From assembly GCF_040024445.1 (NCBI RefSeq), contig NZ_CP157276.1, forward strand, positions 2,294,001 through 2,358,000: a DNA stretch of 64,000 bases, given 5' to 3'. Source of the stretch: Prescottella soli. Its GTDB lineage: Bacteria; Actinomycetota; Actinomycetes; Mycobacteriales; Mycobacteriaceae. A program made the translations under genes and the position numbers. The first letter of the stretch is position 1. Each line of letters starts with the position of its first letter. Under the pieces are notes generated by a model. It was given only the letters and a program-made list of their open reading frames with translations. It searched no databases and was not told where the DNA came from. Shown here in pieces: positions 24,096 through 33,305 of the stretch.

Positions 24096-25067
24096 TCAAC
24101 CCGACCCGGGCACCCGGCGGCCGGCCCGGTGCCGCTCTGCCATCCCGGACGCCCGGAGCCGGATCCCTTCACGTAGCTTCTCGGGCCCGAGAAGTTCGGC
24201 ATCGTCGCCGAGCATCCACAAGACGCTCCCGGCGTGTGCTGCGTCGCCGAACTCGACCTCGACAGTGATCCAACCGTCCGCCCGAGTCTCCGAGGCAGTG
24301 GAGAGCACCGCGCCGAGGAGGTCCTCGCGCCGCTCGGCCCGCACCCGAACGGTGGCCGCGACGGACTCGTGCAGCGCGCGGAACTCGGACCGCCGCCGGT
24401 CCCAGATCCCGGCCAGGTCGACGACGGGGTCACGCCGCGCCGGCTCGTCGAGCTCTCGGACCTCCTGGACGCGGGAGAGCCGGTACGTGCGCTCCGAACC
24501 GCGATGGGTCGCCACCAGATACCACCGACCGCCGGCGTTGACCAACCCGATCGGATCGACAGTGCGCCAGCGTGATTCGCCGTCGCGGGCGGCGTATCGG
24601 AGCCGAATCCGGCGTCCAGCGAACACCACCTGCTGGATCAGGCCGAGATGCTCCTCGTGCGTCGGATCGGTGAACCAACCGCCCTGCCGCACGAGCACCC
24701 GTTCCGCAACGCGGGCGGCAGCCGTGCGATGTGCGTCGGGCATGGCGGCCAGCACCTTCCGCATCGCGGACGCGAATGCGGGCGCCATCCCCAGCGCCGC
24801 CGGGGTGGCGGCGGCGCCGGCCGCGAGCAGCGCCTTCGCCTCCTCCACCGTCAGACCGGTGAGATCGGTGGTGAACCCCGGCAGCAGGGCGAACCCGCCG
24901 TCCCGGCCGCGTTCCGCGTAGACAGGGATCCCGGCCGCCGACAGTGCCTCGACGTCCCGCAACACGGTGCGTGTGGACACCTCGAGCTCCCGTGCGAGGG
25001 CCGGTGCGGACATCCGTCCCCTGTTCCGCAACAGCAGGACCAGTGACAGCAGACGGTCGGCGCGCAT
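24096..25067 (-). CDS. WYL-domain transcriptional regulator (HTH_11-WYL)
   Basis: The 323-residue regulator has an N-terminal helix-turn-helix (ADRLLSLVLLLRNRG, ELEVSTRTVLRDVEALSAAG, residues 3-50) and a ligand-sensing WYL domain (~140-225) with the diagnostic GGRWYLVATHRGSERTYRLSRV. The WCX extension follows. ATG 25067 has GGAGG 10 nt upstream. It is divergent from the TIGR03086 gene, and an inverted repeat lies in the shared gap, so it probably controls itself and that gene. Confidence 0.9.
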   Translation of the reverse strand: MRADRLLSLVLLLRNRGRMSAPALARELEVSTRTVLRDVEALSAAGIPVYAERGRDGGFALLPGFTTDLTGLTVEEAKALLAAGAAATPAALGMAPAFASAMRKVLAAMPDAHRTAAARVAERVLVRQGGWFTDPTHEEHLGLIQQVVFAGRRIRLRYAARDGESRWRTVDPIGLVNAGGRWYLVATHRGSERTYRLSRVQEVRELDEPARRDPVVDLAGIWDRRRSEFRALHESVAATVRVRAERREDLLGAVLSTASETRADGWITVEVEFGDAAHAGSVLWMLGDDAELLGPEKLREGIRLRASGMAERHRAGRRVPGSG

Positions 25068-25088
25068 TTCCCCATCCTCCCAGGAATA

Positions 25089-25107
25089 CATGACAGGAGA
25101 TGTCGTG
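25089..25107. promoter_or_regulatory. Inverted repeat in the WYL/TIGR03086 gap, candidate operator
   Basis: CATGACA-GGAGA-TGTCGTG has 7-bp arms with one mismatch. It lies 22 bp from the WYL gene start and 58 bp from the divergent gene. Confidence 0.4.
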
Positions 25108-25164
25108 ATTAGGGACGAGAGTGAGCACGGTCCGCACACGTGCACTCGATCGAAAGGCCCACTG

Positions 25165-25767
25165 ATGACCGACATCACCGATCCCCGCCCTCTGTATCGC
25201 GAAGCCCTGGTCTGGGTGACGGCCTTGATGGCCGAGGTGCGGCCGGACCAGCTGACGGATCCGACGCCGTGCGACGAGTTCGACGTCGCGATGCTGATGG
25301 GCCACCTGGTCGCCACCGTCGACCGGGCGCGCGTCATCGGGGAGGGCGGCGACCCCGCCACAGTGCCGCTGGTCGCGGACGGCGCCGTCGACGGCGATCC
25401 GTCCGGCGCATACCGGATCGCCTGCGAGAAGATGTGGATCGTATGGGGCGACGACGCGCTGCTCGACCTCATCGTCACCGCACCGTGGGGCCGCGTACCC
25501 GGGCGCGCCGCGATCTGGGGATATCTGAACGAGACGCTGGTGCACGGCTGGGATCTGGCCGCCGCGACCGGACAGCCCACCGAGGCCGATTCCGCACTCG
25601 CCGAATCGGCACTCGAGGTGGCCCGCCGCGCGATCCCCGCGAGCCCCCGCGGCGGGCACGTGCCGTTCGGCGCGGTGGTCGAGCCGGCCGAGGGAGCGGG
25701 ACCCACGGAACGCCTTGCCAACTGGTCCGGCCGGGCCGGCATCGGCCGGCCGGCGATCTCCGCCTGA
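25165..25767 (+). CDS. TIGR03086-type (DinB/mycothiol-maleylpyruvate isomerase fold) protein
   Basis: The 200-residue protein belongs to the actinobacterial family with the mycothiol-dependent maleylpyruvate isomerase / DinB four-helix fold. The family signature TPCDEFDVAMLMGHL (~residues 34-48) contains the first metal-ligand His, and NETLVHGWDLAAATGQP (~122-138) the second. Such proteins bind a divalent metal and may act on mycothiol adducts; no specific reaction is known for this one. ATG 25165 follows GAAAGG. Confidence 0.87.
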   Translation: MTDITDPRPLYREALVWVTALMAEVRPDQLTDPTPCDEFDVAMLMGHLVATVDRARVIGEGGDPATVPLVADGAVDGDPSGAYRIACEKMWIVWGDDALLDLIVTAPWGRVPGRAAIWGYLNETLVHGWDLAAATGQPTEADSALAESALEVARRAIPASPRGGHVPFGAVVEPAEGAGPTERLANWSGRAGIGRPAISA

Positions 25768-25770
25768 CAC

Positions 25771-25812
25771 ACGCCGACGCCCCGCACGCAATTGCGTGCG
25801 GGGCGTCGGCGT
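25771..25812. terminator. Bidirectional terminator, 42-bp perfect palindrome
   Basis: Arms 25771-25791 and 25792-25812 are exact reverse complements with AATT at the centre. It sits between the convergent TIGR03086 gene and clpC1 and can stop transcription from both sides. Confidence 0.85.
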
Positions 25813-25823
25813 TTCGGTATCGA

Positions 25824-28385
25824 CTACTCGGAAGATCCGGGCTCGGTCGGGCCCGATCCTTCACCGGCGGTGCTCGCGAGCGCCTCGGCGGGCGAATCCG
25901 GAACCGTGACCGGCTTCGGTGCCCCGCGGAACGTGAACTTCGCGTTCTCGCCGGCGCCCTCGCCGTCCCAGCCCTCGACGTCGACCAGGACGATCTGGCC
26001 CGGGCCCAGCTCGTTGAAGAGGATCTTCTCCGAGAGCTGGTCCTCGATCTCGCGCTGGATGGTGCGGCGCAGCGGCCGCGCACCCAGGACCGGATCGAAG
26101 CCGCGCTTCGCGAGCAGCGACTTCGCCTGCTCGGTCAGCTCGATGTCCATGTCCTTGTTCTTCAGCTGCGCCTCGACGCGGCCGATCATCAGGTCCACCA
26201 TCTGGATGATCTCGGTCTGAGTCAGCTGGTGGAAGACGATGATGTCGTCGATGCGGTTGAGGAACTCGGGACGGAAGTGCTTCTTGAGCTCGTCGTGGAC
26301 CTTGAGCTTCATGCGCTCGTAGTTCGACTCGCTGCCCGTTCCGGCCGAGAAGCCCAGTCCCACGGCCTTCGAGATGTCGGAGGTACCCAGGTTCGAGGTG
26401 AAGATCAGCACGGTGTTCTTGAAGTCGACCGTGCGACCCTGACCGTCGGTGAGACGGCCGTCCTCGAGGACCTGCAGGAGGGTGTTGTAGATCTCCTGGT
26501 GCGCCTTCTCGATCTCGTCGAACAGCACCACCGAGAACGGCTTGCGGCGCACCTTCTCGGTGAGCTGGCCGCCCTCTTCGTAGCCGACGTAGCCGGGAGG
26601 GGCACCGAACAGGCGCGACGCGGTGAACCGGTCGTGGAACTCGCCCATGTCGATCTGGATGAGCGCGTCGTCGTCGCCGAACAGGAAGTTCGCGAGCGCC
26701 TTGGACAGCTCGGTCTTACCGACACCGGACGGGCCGGCGAAGATGAACGAGCCGGACGGGCGCTTCGGGTCCTTCAGGCCGGCGCGGGTGCGGCGGATCG
26801 CCTTCGAGACGGCCTTGACGGCGTCCTCCTGGCCGATGATCCGCTTGTGCAGCTCCTCCTCCATGCGGAGCAGACGCGTGGTCTCCTCCTCGGTGAGCTT
26901 GAAGACCGGGATGCCGGTCCAGTTGCCCAGCACCTCGGCGATCTGCTCGTCGTCGACCTCGGCGATGACGTCCAGGTCACCGGAGCGCCACTGCTTCTCC
27001 CGCTCGGCGCGCTGCGCGACCAGCTGCTTCTCCTTGTCGCGCAGGTTCGCGGCCTTCTCGAAGTCCTGCGCGTCGATCGCGGACTCCTTCTCGCGGCGCG
27101 CGTCGGCGATCTTGTCGTCGAACTCGCGCAGGTCCGGCGGTGCGGTCATCCGGCGGATGCGCATCCGGGCGCCGGCCTCGTCGATGAGGTCGATGGCCTT
27201 GTCCGGCAGGAAGCGGTCGTTGATGTAGCGGTCGGCCAGGGTGGCCGCCGCGACCAGCGCGCTGTCGGTGATCGACACGCGGTGGTGCGCCTCGTAGCGG
27301 TCGCGCAGACCCTTGAGGATCTCGATGGTGTGCTCGACCGTGGGCTCACCGACCTGCACCGGCTGGAACCGGCGTTCGAGGGCGGCGTCCTTCTCGATGT
27401 ACTTGCGGTACTCGTCGAGGGTGGTGGCGCCGATGGTCTGCAGCTCGCCGCGGGCCAGCTTCGGCTTGAGGATCGAGGCCGCGTCGATCGCGCCCTCGGC
27501 CGCGCCCGCACCCACCAGCGTGTGCAGCTCGTCGATGAACAGGATGATGTCGCCGCGGGTGTTGATCTCCTTGAGGACCTTCTTCAGGCGTTCCTCGAAG
27601 TCACCGCGGTAGCGGCTGCCGGCGACCAGGGAGCCCAGGTCCAGCGTGTACAGCTGCTTGTCCTTGAGGGTCTCCGGCACCTCACCGTTGACGATGGCCT
27701 GCGCGAGGCCCTCGACGACGGCGGTCTTGCCGACACCGGGCTCGCCGATGAGGACAGGGTTGTTCTTGGTGCGGCGGCTCAGGACCTGCATGACGCGCTC
27801 GATCTCCTTCGAGCGGCCGATGACCGGGTCGAGCTTGCCTTCGAGGGCGGCCTGGGTGAGGTTGCGGCCGAACTGGTCGAGGACCAGCGACGTCGACGGA
27901 GTGCCCGCCTCGCCGCGGCTGCTGCCGGCCTCGGCCGGCTCCTTGCCCTGGTAGCCCGACAGCAGCTGGATGACCTGCTGGCGGACGCGGTTGAGGTCGG
28001 CGCCCAGCTTGACGAGCACCTGGGCCGCGACACCCTCGCCCTCGCGGATCAGACCGAGCAGGATGTGCTCGGTGCCGATGTAGTTGTGTCCGAGCTGCAG
28101 TGCCTCACGCAGGCTCAGCTCGAGGACCTTCTTGGCACGGGGGGTGAAGGGGATGTGGCCGGACGGGGCCTGCTGGCCCTGGCCGATGATCTCCTCGACC
28201 TGGCTGCGGACGCCTTCGAGGGAGATGCCCAAGGACTCCAGCGACTTCGCCGCCACACCCTCGCCCTCGTGAATAAGGCCGAGAAGGATGTGTTCCGTGC
28301 CGATGTAGTTGTGGTTGAGCATCCTGGCTTCTTCTTGAGCCAGGACGACGACGCGCCGCGCGCGATCGGTGAACCTCTCGAACAT
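25824..28385 (-). CDS. clpC1: ATP-dependent Clp protease ATPase subunit ClpC1
   Basis: ClpC1 is the AAA+ unfoldase that feeds ClpP1P2; it is essential in mycobacteria. The 853-residue protein has two N-terminal Clp repeats (1-145, starting [19 protein letters not shown]), AAA1 with Walker A GEPGVGKT near 213, a UVR/middle domain ([15 protein letters not shown], ~440-455), AAA2 with GPSGVGKT near 548, a sensor/C-terminal domain, and an acidic Ser-rich tail. The N-terminal domain is the target of cyclomarin-type antibiotics in relatives. AGAG lies just before ATG 28385. It is a single-gene unit ended by the palindromic terminator. Confidence 0.98.
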   Translation of the reverse strand: MFERFTDRARRVVVLAQEEARMLNHNYIGTEHILLGLIHEGEGVAAKSLESLGISLEGVRSQVEEIIGQGQQAPSGHIPFTPRAKKVLELSLREALQLGHNYIGTEHILLGLIREGEGVAAQVLVKLGADLNRVRQQVIQLLSGYQGKEPAEAGSSRGEAGTPSTSLVLDQFGRNLTQAALEGKLDPVIGRSKEIERVMQVLSRRTKNNPVLIGEPGVGKTAVVEGLAQAIVNGEVPETLKDKQLYTLDLGSLVAGSRYRGDFEERLKKVLKEINTRGDIILFIDELHTLVGAGAAEGAIDAASILKPKLARGELQTIGATTLDEYRKYIEKDAALERRFQPVQVGEPTVEHTIEILKGLRDRYEAHHRVSITDSALVAAATLADRYINDRFLPDKAIDLIDEAGARMRIRRMTAPPDLREFDDKIADARREKESAIDAQDFEKAANLRDKEKQLVAQRAEREKQWRSGDLDVIAEVDDEQIAEVLGNWTGIPVFKLTEEETTRLLRMEEELHKRIIGQEDAVKAVSKAIRRTRAGLKDPKRPSGSFIFAGPSGVGKTELSKALANFLFGDDDALIQIDMGEFHDRFTASRLFGAPPGYVGYEEGGQLTEKVRRKPFSVVLFDEIEKAHQEIYNTLLQVLEDGRLTDGQGRTVDFKNTVLIFTSNLGTSDISKAVGLGFSAGTGSESNYERMKLKVHDELKKHFRPEFLNRIDDIIVFHQLTQTEIIQMVDLMIGRVEAQLKNKDMDIELTEQAKSLLAKRGFDPVLGARPLRRTIQREIEDQLSEKILFNELGPGQIVLVDVEGWDGEGAGENAKFTFRGAPKPVTVPDSPAEALASTAGEGSGPTEPGSSE

Positions 28386-28727
28386 CGCTCTCCCTCACAT
28401 TTTCCGGCGGTACAGGTCCGAGGCCCCGCATGTCACGTTGCCTCGCGCCTTCCCGCCGCGTCTCGCTCCGGTACAACAGGCTGACGGCCTCCGGAACCGA
28501 AGGTTCCACGACCCCACTTCACACTCTAGTGGGCTGCCTTTCCGACTGCCGCTTCTCCACCCGTCAAACACGCGGAGCCGACCTGCATAAAGTTCTCAAC
28601 GCCGCAGGTCGCGGAATCGTTTCCCGCGGGCTGTACGCCTGGAGCGAACATTCCCGCCCGGCCTCGCGGATCGGGGCCCAGACCAGGCCCGGCTACGCTG
28701 GCCCCGCCGGGCGGGGGGACGTCACGG
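28386..28727. other. clpC1 upstream region
   Basis: No gene is visible in these ~340 bp. On the minus strand TAGAGT (28523-28528) could be the -10 of clpC1 with a ~137-nt leader. I could not find a convincing ClgR-type box by eye. Confidence 0.35.
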
Positions 28728-28733
28728 TATAGA
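28728..28733 (+). promoter_or_regulatory. -10 element of the 28755 gene
   Basis: TATAGA lies 21 nt before GTG 28755, with a G-rich stretch (GGGGGGGA) as ribosome-binding site between. Confidence 0.4.
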
Positions 28734-28754
28734 TGACTCGGCTCGGGGGGGACT

Positions 28755-29552
28755 GTGTCCGAAATACCTGCACGACGGCGTTTCCTCTGCTCACTGCTCA
28801 GACTCGCCGTCACGGTCGCCGTCTCGTACGGCGTGATTCTTCTAATCCCCCGGCTGGCCGCGTTGGGGCCGGAGGCACCCGACTCGACCGACCTACGTTC
28901 GGCGCTCGCACAGCCGACCAGGGCCGCATCGAAACCGACGACACCGCCGCCGCCGCCGCTCCCTCCGGGATTCCCGTCGATGCAGTTCCCGCCGCCCAAG
29001 ATCGATGTCGAACGGGGGAAGCCGCAACCCATCGCGACCAAGTTCGGGCTCACATACGACATTCCGCCGGACTGGGACAACCGCTGGGGTGCCGTCGCGG
29101 GATGGTCGAACCACGAAGGCCCGATCGTCACCCTCGGCGCCATCGGGCGTTTCGGGTATGACTACTGCCCCGACATCGACGGGTCACGAATGGCGATGAG
29201 CGGGGTCACCGGCCGCAATGGGACGGACATCGATTCCGCGGACCGGGAACAGGTGGGTCTTGCCAAGGAGATCTTCACCAACGATCAGGGTGTCGAGCCG
29301 ACAGTCGACATCACTGGCCCAGTGTCGGTCGAGATTTCCGGGCGGCCCGCAGTGAAGTACACCGCGAAAATCACGGACATACCCCCGAACAATCGCTGCA
29401 CACCACCCGTCGGCGCTAGTGGATGTCCTAGCAACCCCGGCATACGCGACCGCAGAAGTGATGGTTTTGGTTGCTGAAGCCCACCAGGGGTTTCCGGAGC
29501 ACTTGCCCCTTCGACGTTGGACACAATCATCAGCTCGGTACGCGCTAGCTAG
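28755..29552 (+). pseudogene. Frameshifted membrane-anchored protein (DUF8017-like)
   Basis: The frame encodes an N-terminal membrane anchor (LAVTVAVSYGVILLIPRLAA), a Pro-rich linker with PPPPPLPPG, and an extracytoplasmic domain (FGLTYDIPPDWDNRWG, GYDYCPDIDGSRMAMSG, PAVKYTAKITDIPPNNRC). At ~29415 the frame breaks; the natural continuation VDVLATPAYATAEVMVLVAEA is in another frame, and after a second shift near 29500 the ending TLDTIISSVRAS and stop TAG 29550-29552 appear in a third. Without the shifts it would be a complete ~260-residue protein. It is either a recent pseudogene or contains assembly errors. The family attribution is from memory. Confidence 0.65.
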
Positions 29553-29608
29553 GGGACACACCGGTTCGGACCGACCGGTCTCAAGACGCAATCACAGGGG
29601 GACGTGGC

Positions 29609-29683
29609 ATGGGTGAAGTATTCGAGGCGAACGCCGCGGAAATTACCCTTCGGGGGGGTTCTAGCCGACTCGATCGGATGTGA
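29609..29683 (+). pseudogene. Short ORF, probable 5' remnant of a small secreted-type gene
   Basis: ATG 29609 opens 24 codons (MGEVFEANAAEITLRGG...) ending at TGA 29681. Protein-like sequence (WTATRFLYEHNRASG) resumes just after the stop. The start resembles the N-terminus of ESX-type helical proteins, but this is too short to be sure. Confidence 0.25.
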
Positions 29684-29953
29684 CGCGTGGACAGCCACTC
29701 GCTTCCTCTACGAACACAACCGGGCGTCCGGTGTTACCAGCGGGGGATCACGCAGATGCTGCTGAGTCCGATTCTCGCTCGCGACGGACTTCATACATCG
29801 CCGCTATGACGACCTTGCCTCGACCTGCCCCCGGATCGGCGTCGAACTGAACCGTGCTGCGTGCATGAGAGAAGTAGGAAGCCCATTTCGATTCCGAAGG
29901 GAATGACCGCACCCGCCAACCGAATTCGACGCCGGCCTTACGAAACGAGCAAC

Positions 29954-30580
29954 ATGCGCATCCTGCCCGCCACGATATCGGCCTGCGCCGTCCTGGCGAC
30001 ACTCACCGTGGCTTCGTGCAGCGCCTCAAACGAAGCACCAGAATCCGGGCCACAGGTCACAGTCACATCAGAGGCGCCCGCCAAGCCGACGTTCGATGAA
30101 AATGCACCCCAGGTGAAGCCATCGACGCTGAACACACGCAGGATTGCACCCAGGACGTATGCAGGATCCCCGACGCCGGTCACCTTGGACTTCGACCCGT
30201 GCGGATTGCTGACGTCCGAAGAGGTCGCGGCGACCACGCGGGAACCGCTGGTACCCGGTGTGGTCGCCCATGAAACCGGCGAGGGGCCGACCGGTTGCAA
30301 CTGGGGAGTCGAGGAGGGCTCCACTGCAGTCTCGTTGGCACAGTTCGATGCGGAGTCCCACGGCGGCGAGGCCGCCGTCGTCGCTGACATCGGCGGCCGC
30401 GAAGTGTTTCTGATGTTCGGCAATCAGGCGCGCTGCCTGATGTACACCTACTTCTCCGACAACCGATTGGTCTCGATGGACGTCAAAGCGCAAGTGGGCG
30501 ACGGCCGCAGCCCCGACGACCTGTGCAACCAGTCGTTGGGCCTGCTGACCACCGCGGTCGGTCGATTGGGCTGGGAGTAG
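29954..30580 (+). CDS. DUF3558-like lipoprotein
   Basis: The 208-residue lipoprotein has a signal peptide with lipobox TVASC (Cys22), a Thr/Pro/Glu-rich linker (~25-70), and a domain with FDPCGLLTSEEVAA, GCNWGVEEG and ARCLMYTYFSDN, the Cys pattern and order of DUF3558 proteins common in mycolata. It is anchored to the outer face of the cell membrane; its role is unknown. ATG 29954 gives a well-formed signal peptide; the longer frame would not. It follows two decayed genes. Confidence 0.83.
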   Translation: MRILPATISACAVLATLTVASCSASNEAPESGPQVTVTSEAPAKPTFDENAPQVKPSTLNTRRIAPRTYAGSPTPVTLDFDPCGLLTSEEVAATTREPLVPGVVAHETGEGPTGCNWGVEEGSTAVSLAQFDAESHGGEAAVVADIGGREVFLMFGNQARCLMYTYFSDNRLVSMDVKAQVGDGRSPDDLCNQSLGLLTTAVGRLGWE

Positions 30581-30597
30581 GCGCGACGGCAGCGTCG

Positions 30598-31461
30598 TCA
30601 ACGCCGCAGATCCGCCACCTTGTCGAGCGATCCCAGCTTGTGCGGGTTGCGGATCGCGTAGATGCGGACGATGCGGCCGTCCTCGACTGCCAGGCTCACG
30701 GCGGTGGCCTCGCCACCGACATCGATCCGAATGCCCGGCATGCCGTTGAGCCACGTCGTGGTCGTCACGAACTCCGGGAGCGTTGCAACACGGGACAGGA
30801 ACGCCGCCACCCGCTCGGCCCCGACGATCGGCTTGCGCGCAGCCGCCGCGAGGCCGCCGCCGTCGGCGATCGCCACAACGTCCGGGGCGAGCACCTCCAC
30901 CAATGCCCCGACATCGCCGGTGGAGACGGCGTCGAGGAACTTCTCGACGACCACCTGCTGCTGGTCCCGGTCGACACGCATCCGCGGCCGGCGCGCGCCG
31001 ACATGCTCACGTGCACGGTGCGCGATCTGCCGGACCGCGGCCGGTGTCTTGCCCACCACCTCGGCGATCTCCTGGTACGGCGTCTCGAACACCTCGTGCA
31101 GCACGAACACCGCCCGCTCGACCGGACCTAGGGTCTCGAGCACGGTGAGCATCGCGATCGACACGTTCTCGGCGAGCTCGACGTCGTCGGCCACGTCCGG
31201 GTTGGTCAGCAGCGGCTCGGGCAGCCACTCCCCGACGTACTCCTCCCGGCGGCGGGACTCGGTTCGGAGCCGGTTCAGTGCCTGCCGGGTGACTGTGCGA
31301 ACCAGGTAGGCACGGGGGTTGTGCACCTCGGCCTGGTCGACGTCCGCCCACCGCAGCCAGGTCTCCTGCACCACGTCCTCGGCGTCGGCGGCGGAGCCGA
31401 GCATCTCGTAGGCGACGGTGAAGAGCAGGCTGCGGTGGGTGACGAACGGGTCGCCGGTCAT
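30598..31461 (-). CDS. sigJ: ECF sigma factor, SigJ type (ECF41-like) with SnoaL-like tail
   Basis: The 287-residue sigma factor has region 2 (LLFTVAYEMLGSAADAEDVVQETWLRW, ~residues 11-37), region 4 (LGPVERAVFVLHEVFETPYQEIAEVV), and, after the linker, a C-terminal SnoaL/NTF2-like domain (~175-287) with the DGGG segment that modulates activity in this group. ECF41-type factors lack an anti-sigma factor and are typically next to a carboxymuconolactone decarboxylase-like gene, as here. Its ATG overlaps the stop of that upstream gene, so the two are translationally coupled. Confidence 0.9.
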   Translation of the reverse strand: MTGDPFVTHRSLLFTVAYEMLGSAADAEDVVQETWLRWADVDQAEVHNPRAYLVRTVTRQALNRLRTESRRREEYVGEWLPEPLLTNPDVADDVELAENVSIAMLTVLETLGPVERAVFVLHEVFETPYQEIAEVVGKTPAAVRQIAHRAREHVGARRPRMRVDRDQQQVVVEKFLDAVSTGDVGALVEVLAPDVVAIADGGGLAAAARKPIVGAERVAAFLSRVATLPEFVTTTTWLNGMPGIRIDVGGEATAVSLAVEDGRIVRIYAIRNPHKLGSLDKVADLRR

Positions 31462-32036
31462 GTCGTCGAGCGTACGGCGAGCGGCTTCAGCCCACACGAC
31501 GCCGCGAAGCCCTGCGATTCTATGCCGAACGCGGTGTTGGTGCGGGTCATGAAGTTCGCCACCGCGACGAACGCGGCCAACTCCACCAACGCGGCCGGGC
31601 CGAGCGCCTCGAGCAGCCGGTCCGACAGTTCGTCGGTGACCGTCGGCGGGGTCTGGGTCATCGCCTCCGCGTACTCCATGACGTCCCGCTCCAACGGCGT
31701 GAACACGTCCGACTCGCGCCAGCGAGGCACCTCGCGGGCCTTGGTCAGATCGAGTCCCTCGTTGTGGGCCTGGAAATAGCCGAAGTCCAGGCAGAAGCTG
31801 CAGCCGACCAGACTGGCCACCGCCATGTGGGCGAACGACTTCAGGTTCTCGTCGCACTTGTCCCACTTCCGCACCTTCCGGCCGACGGTGAAGCTGAAGT
31901 TCAACACCTTCCGGTTGTGCCACGTCACCTCGACCGGTTCGGCCACCTCGCCGAGCATCTTGCGGGACATCCGCTTGACCACCGCGCCGTACACGCCGGT
32001 CAGCTCGGCCTTCGGGATCCGGGTATTGCTGGTCAT
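31458..32036 (-). CDS. Carboxymuconolactone decarboxylase/AhpD-like protein
   Basis: The 192-residue protein has the AhpD-fold core with the redox CxxC in SLVGCSFCLDFGYFQAHNEG (~residues 78-97), so a peroxidase or thiol-reductase role is likely rather than decarboxylation. ATG 32036 is preceded by AGGAGGA. It is the partner gene typical of ECF41/SigJ sigma factors and is probably the main target of the sigma factor encoded directly downstream. Confidence 0.88.
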   Translation of the reverse strand: MTSNTRIPKAELTGVYGAVVKRMSRKMLGEVAEPVEVTWHNRKVLNFSFTVGRKVRKWDKCDENLKSFAHMAVASLVGCSFCLDFGYFQAHNEGLDLTKAREVPRWRESDVFTPLERDVMEYAEAMTQTPPTVTDELSDRLLEALGPAALVELAAFVAVANFMTRTNTAFGIESQGFAASCGLKPLAVRSTT

Positions 32037-32126
32037 GATTCCTCCTCCGGTTGCGTGCTCTCGACATGGAGACACCGGCCGGGGAGGAAACGTGACACCC
32101 GAGGCGCATTGCCCGGAGGGGCGCCG

Positions 32127-33305
32127 TCAGTCGACCGGAGCAGGGGTGAGGGCGACACCACCGTCCGGCTCGGGGGCTTCGCGGCGGGCGACCGCCGTCG
32201 GCCGGCGCTCGGGCCGCGGACCGCTGGGGATGAACCGCAACAGCGTCCGGTGCAGTGCCCACGCGATCGGGATGGTGAACGCGACGGTGACGACGAAGAC
32301 GCCGACCGTCGAACCCTGGAACGTCCGGTAGCCGAGCATGTCGACGACGAACTCCATCACGACGAGATGCACCAGGAAGATCTCGTAGGAGATCTCCCCC
32401 AGCCACACCATCGGCGCCGACGAGCACAGGCGCCCGAGCGGTCCGGGCCGGTCACCGATCACGAGCGGCGCCATCAACGTCGTCGCGAACAGCAGGAACA
32501 GCATCGACTTGGTAATGGCCTGTGTGGCGTCTGTCGGGACGATCGTCGCCTCGCCCGCGAGCGGCGTCAACGCGAGCAGCAGGAAGTACAGCGCCAACAG
32601 TCCCGCGCCGTACGGGTTGCACCGTTTCAACGTCACCGACGCCAGCGCGAGCAGCATGCCGCCGGCGAACCACGCGATGAACCCCGGCAGCCACAGCCGG
32701 GCCGTGAACGAGATGTCGGTGTTGTGGGTGATCAAGGTCCACAGCGGCGTGATCGCGACGACCCCGAGCAGCGCGGCCGCCAGCCGCACCGGATGCCACG
32801 CCCGCCGGCAGACCACCACCACCAGGAACCATCCGAGCGCGGGCAGCAGCAGGTAGAACGTGGCCTCGACGGCGAGACTCCACATCTGGGTGAGCCCGTT
32901 GTGCAGGTGGCCGGGCCCGTAGATCTGGGTCAGCGTCATGTTCCGCACGAAACCGGACCAGCCCAGACCCGTCTCCCCCGCGTCGTCGCGGAACAGGTAG
33001 ATCGCATACGTCGCGACGACGGTGATCCAGTAGGCCGGAAGGATCCGCCGCGCGCGATGCCACAGGTAGGTCGTGGTCGACGGCAGTTCCCCCTGCCCGG
33101 ACGCGGCCCGCAGCCACGGCCGGAACAGCAGGAACCCGGACAGCACGAAGAACAGCGCGACGCCGATCTCGAGCCGGGAGTACGCGCCACCGGCGACGTC
33201 GGGCGTGTACCGCCCCGTCCAGAACGCGGCATGCGCGCCGACCACCAGCAGTGCCGCGATCGCGCGCAGTCCCGTCAGAGACCGGACGTAGCCCTGCCCG
33301 CTCAC
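32127..33305 (-). CDS. Membrane acyltransferase (acyltransferase_3 family)
   Basis: This 392-residue integral membrane O-acyltransferase has ~10 helices. The N-terminal motif is SLTGLRAIAALLVVGAHAAF with the conserved Arg and His (~residues 9-28), then FFVLSGFLLFRPWL and the RRILPAYW motif near 90, and MWSLAVEATFYLLLP near 140. Such enzymes acylate sugars of cell-wall polymers or lipids. GTG 33305 overlaps the stop of the upstream membrane protein gene, so the two are coupled and may act on the same glycoconjugate. The C-terminus is Pro/Arg-rich and cytosolic. Confidence 0.88.
   Translation of the reverse strand: MSGQGYVRSLTGLRAIAALLVVGAHAAFWTGRYTPDVAGGAYSRLEIGVALFFVLSGFLLFRPWLRAASGQGELPSTTTYLWHRARRILPAYWITVVATYAIYLFRDDAGETGLGWSGFVRNMTLTQIYGPGHLHNGLTQMWSLAVEATFYLLLPALGWFLVVVVCRRAWHPVRLAAALLGVVAITPLWTLITHNTDISFTARLWLPGFIAWFAGGMLLALASVTLKRCNPYGAGLLALYFLLLALTPLAGEATIVPTDATQAITKSMLFLLFATTLMAPLVIGDRPGPLGRLCSSAPMVWLGEISYEIFLVHLVVMEFVVDMLGYRTFQGSTVGVFVVTVAFTIPIAWALHRTLLRFIPSGPRPERRPTAVARREAPEPDGGVALTPAPVD

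Noticed and set aside
25140-28484. A 1114-codon plus-strand open frame opposite clpC1
   Set aside because: It is the antisense shadow of clpC1, created by high-GC codon bias; its sequence is low-complexity Arg/Asp/Leu/Val and has no family signature.
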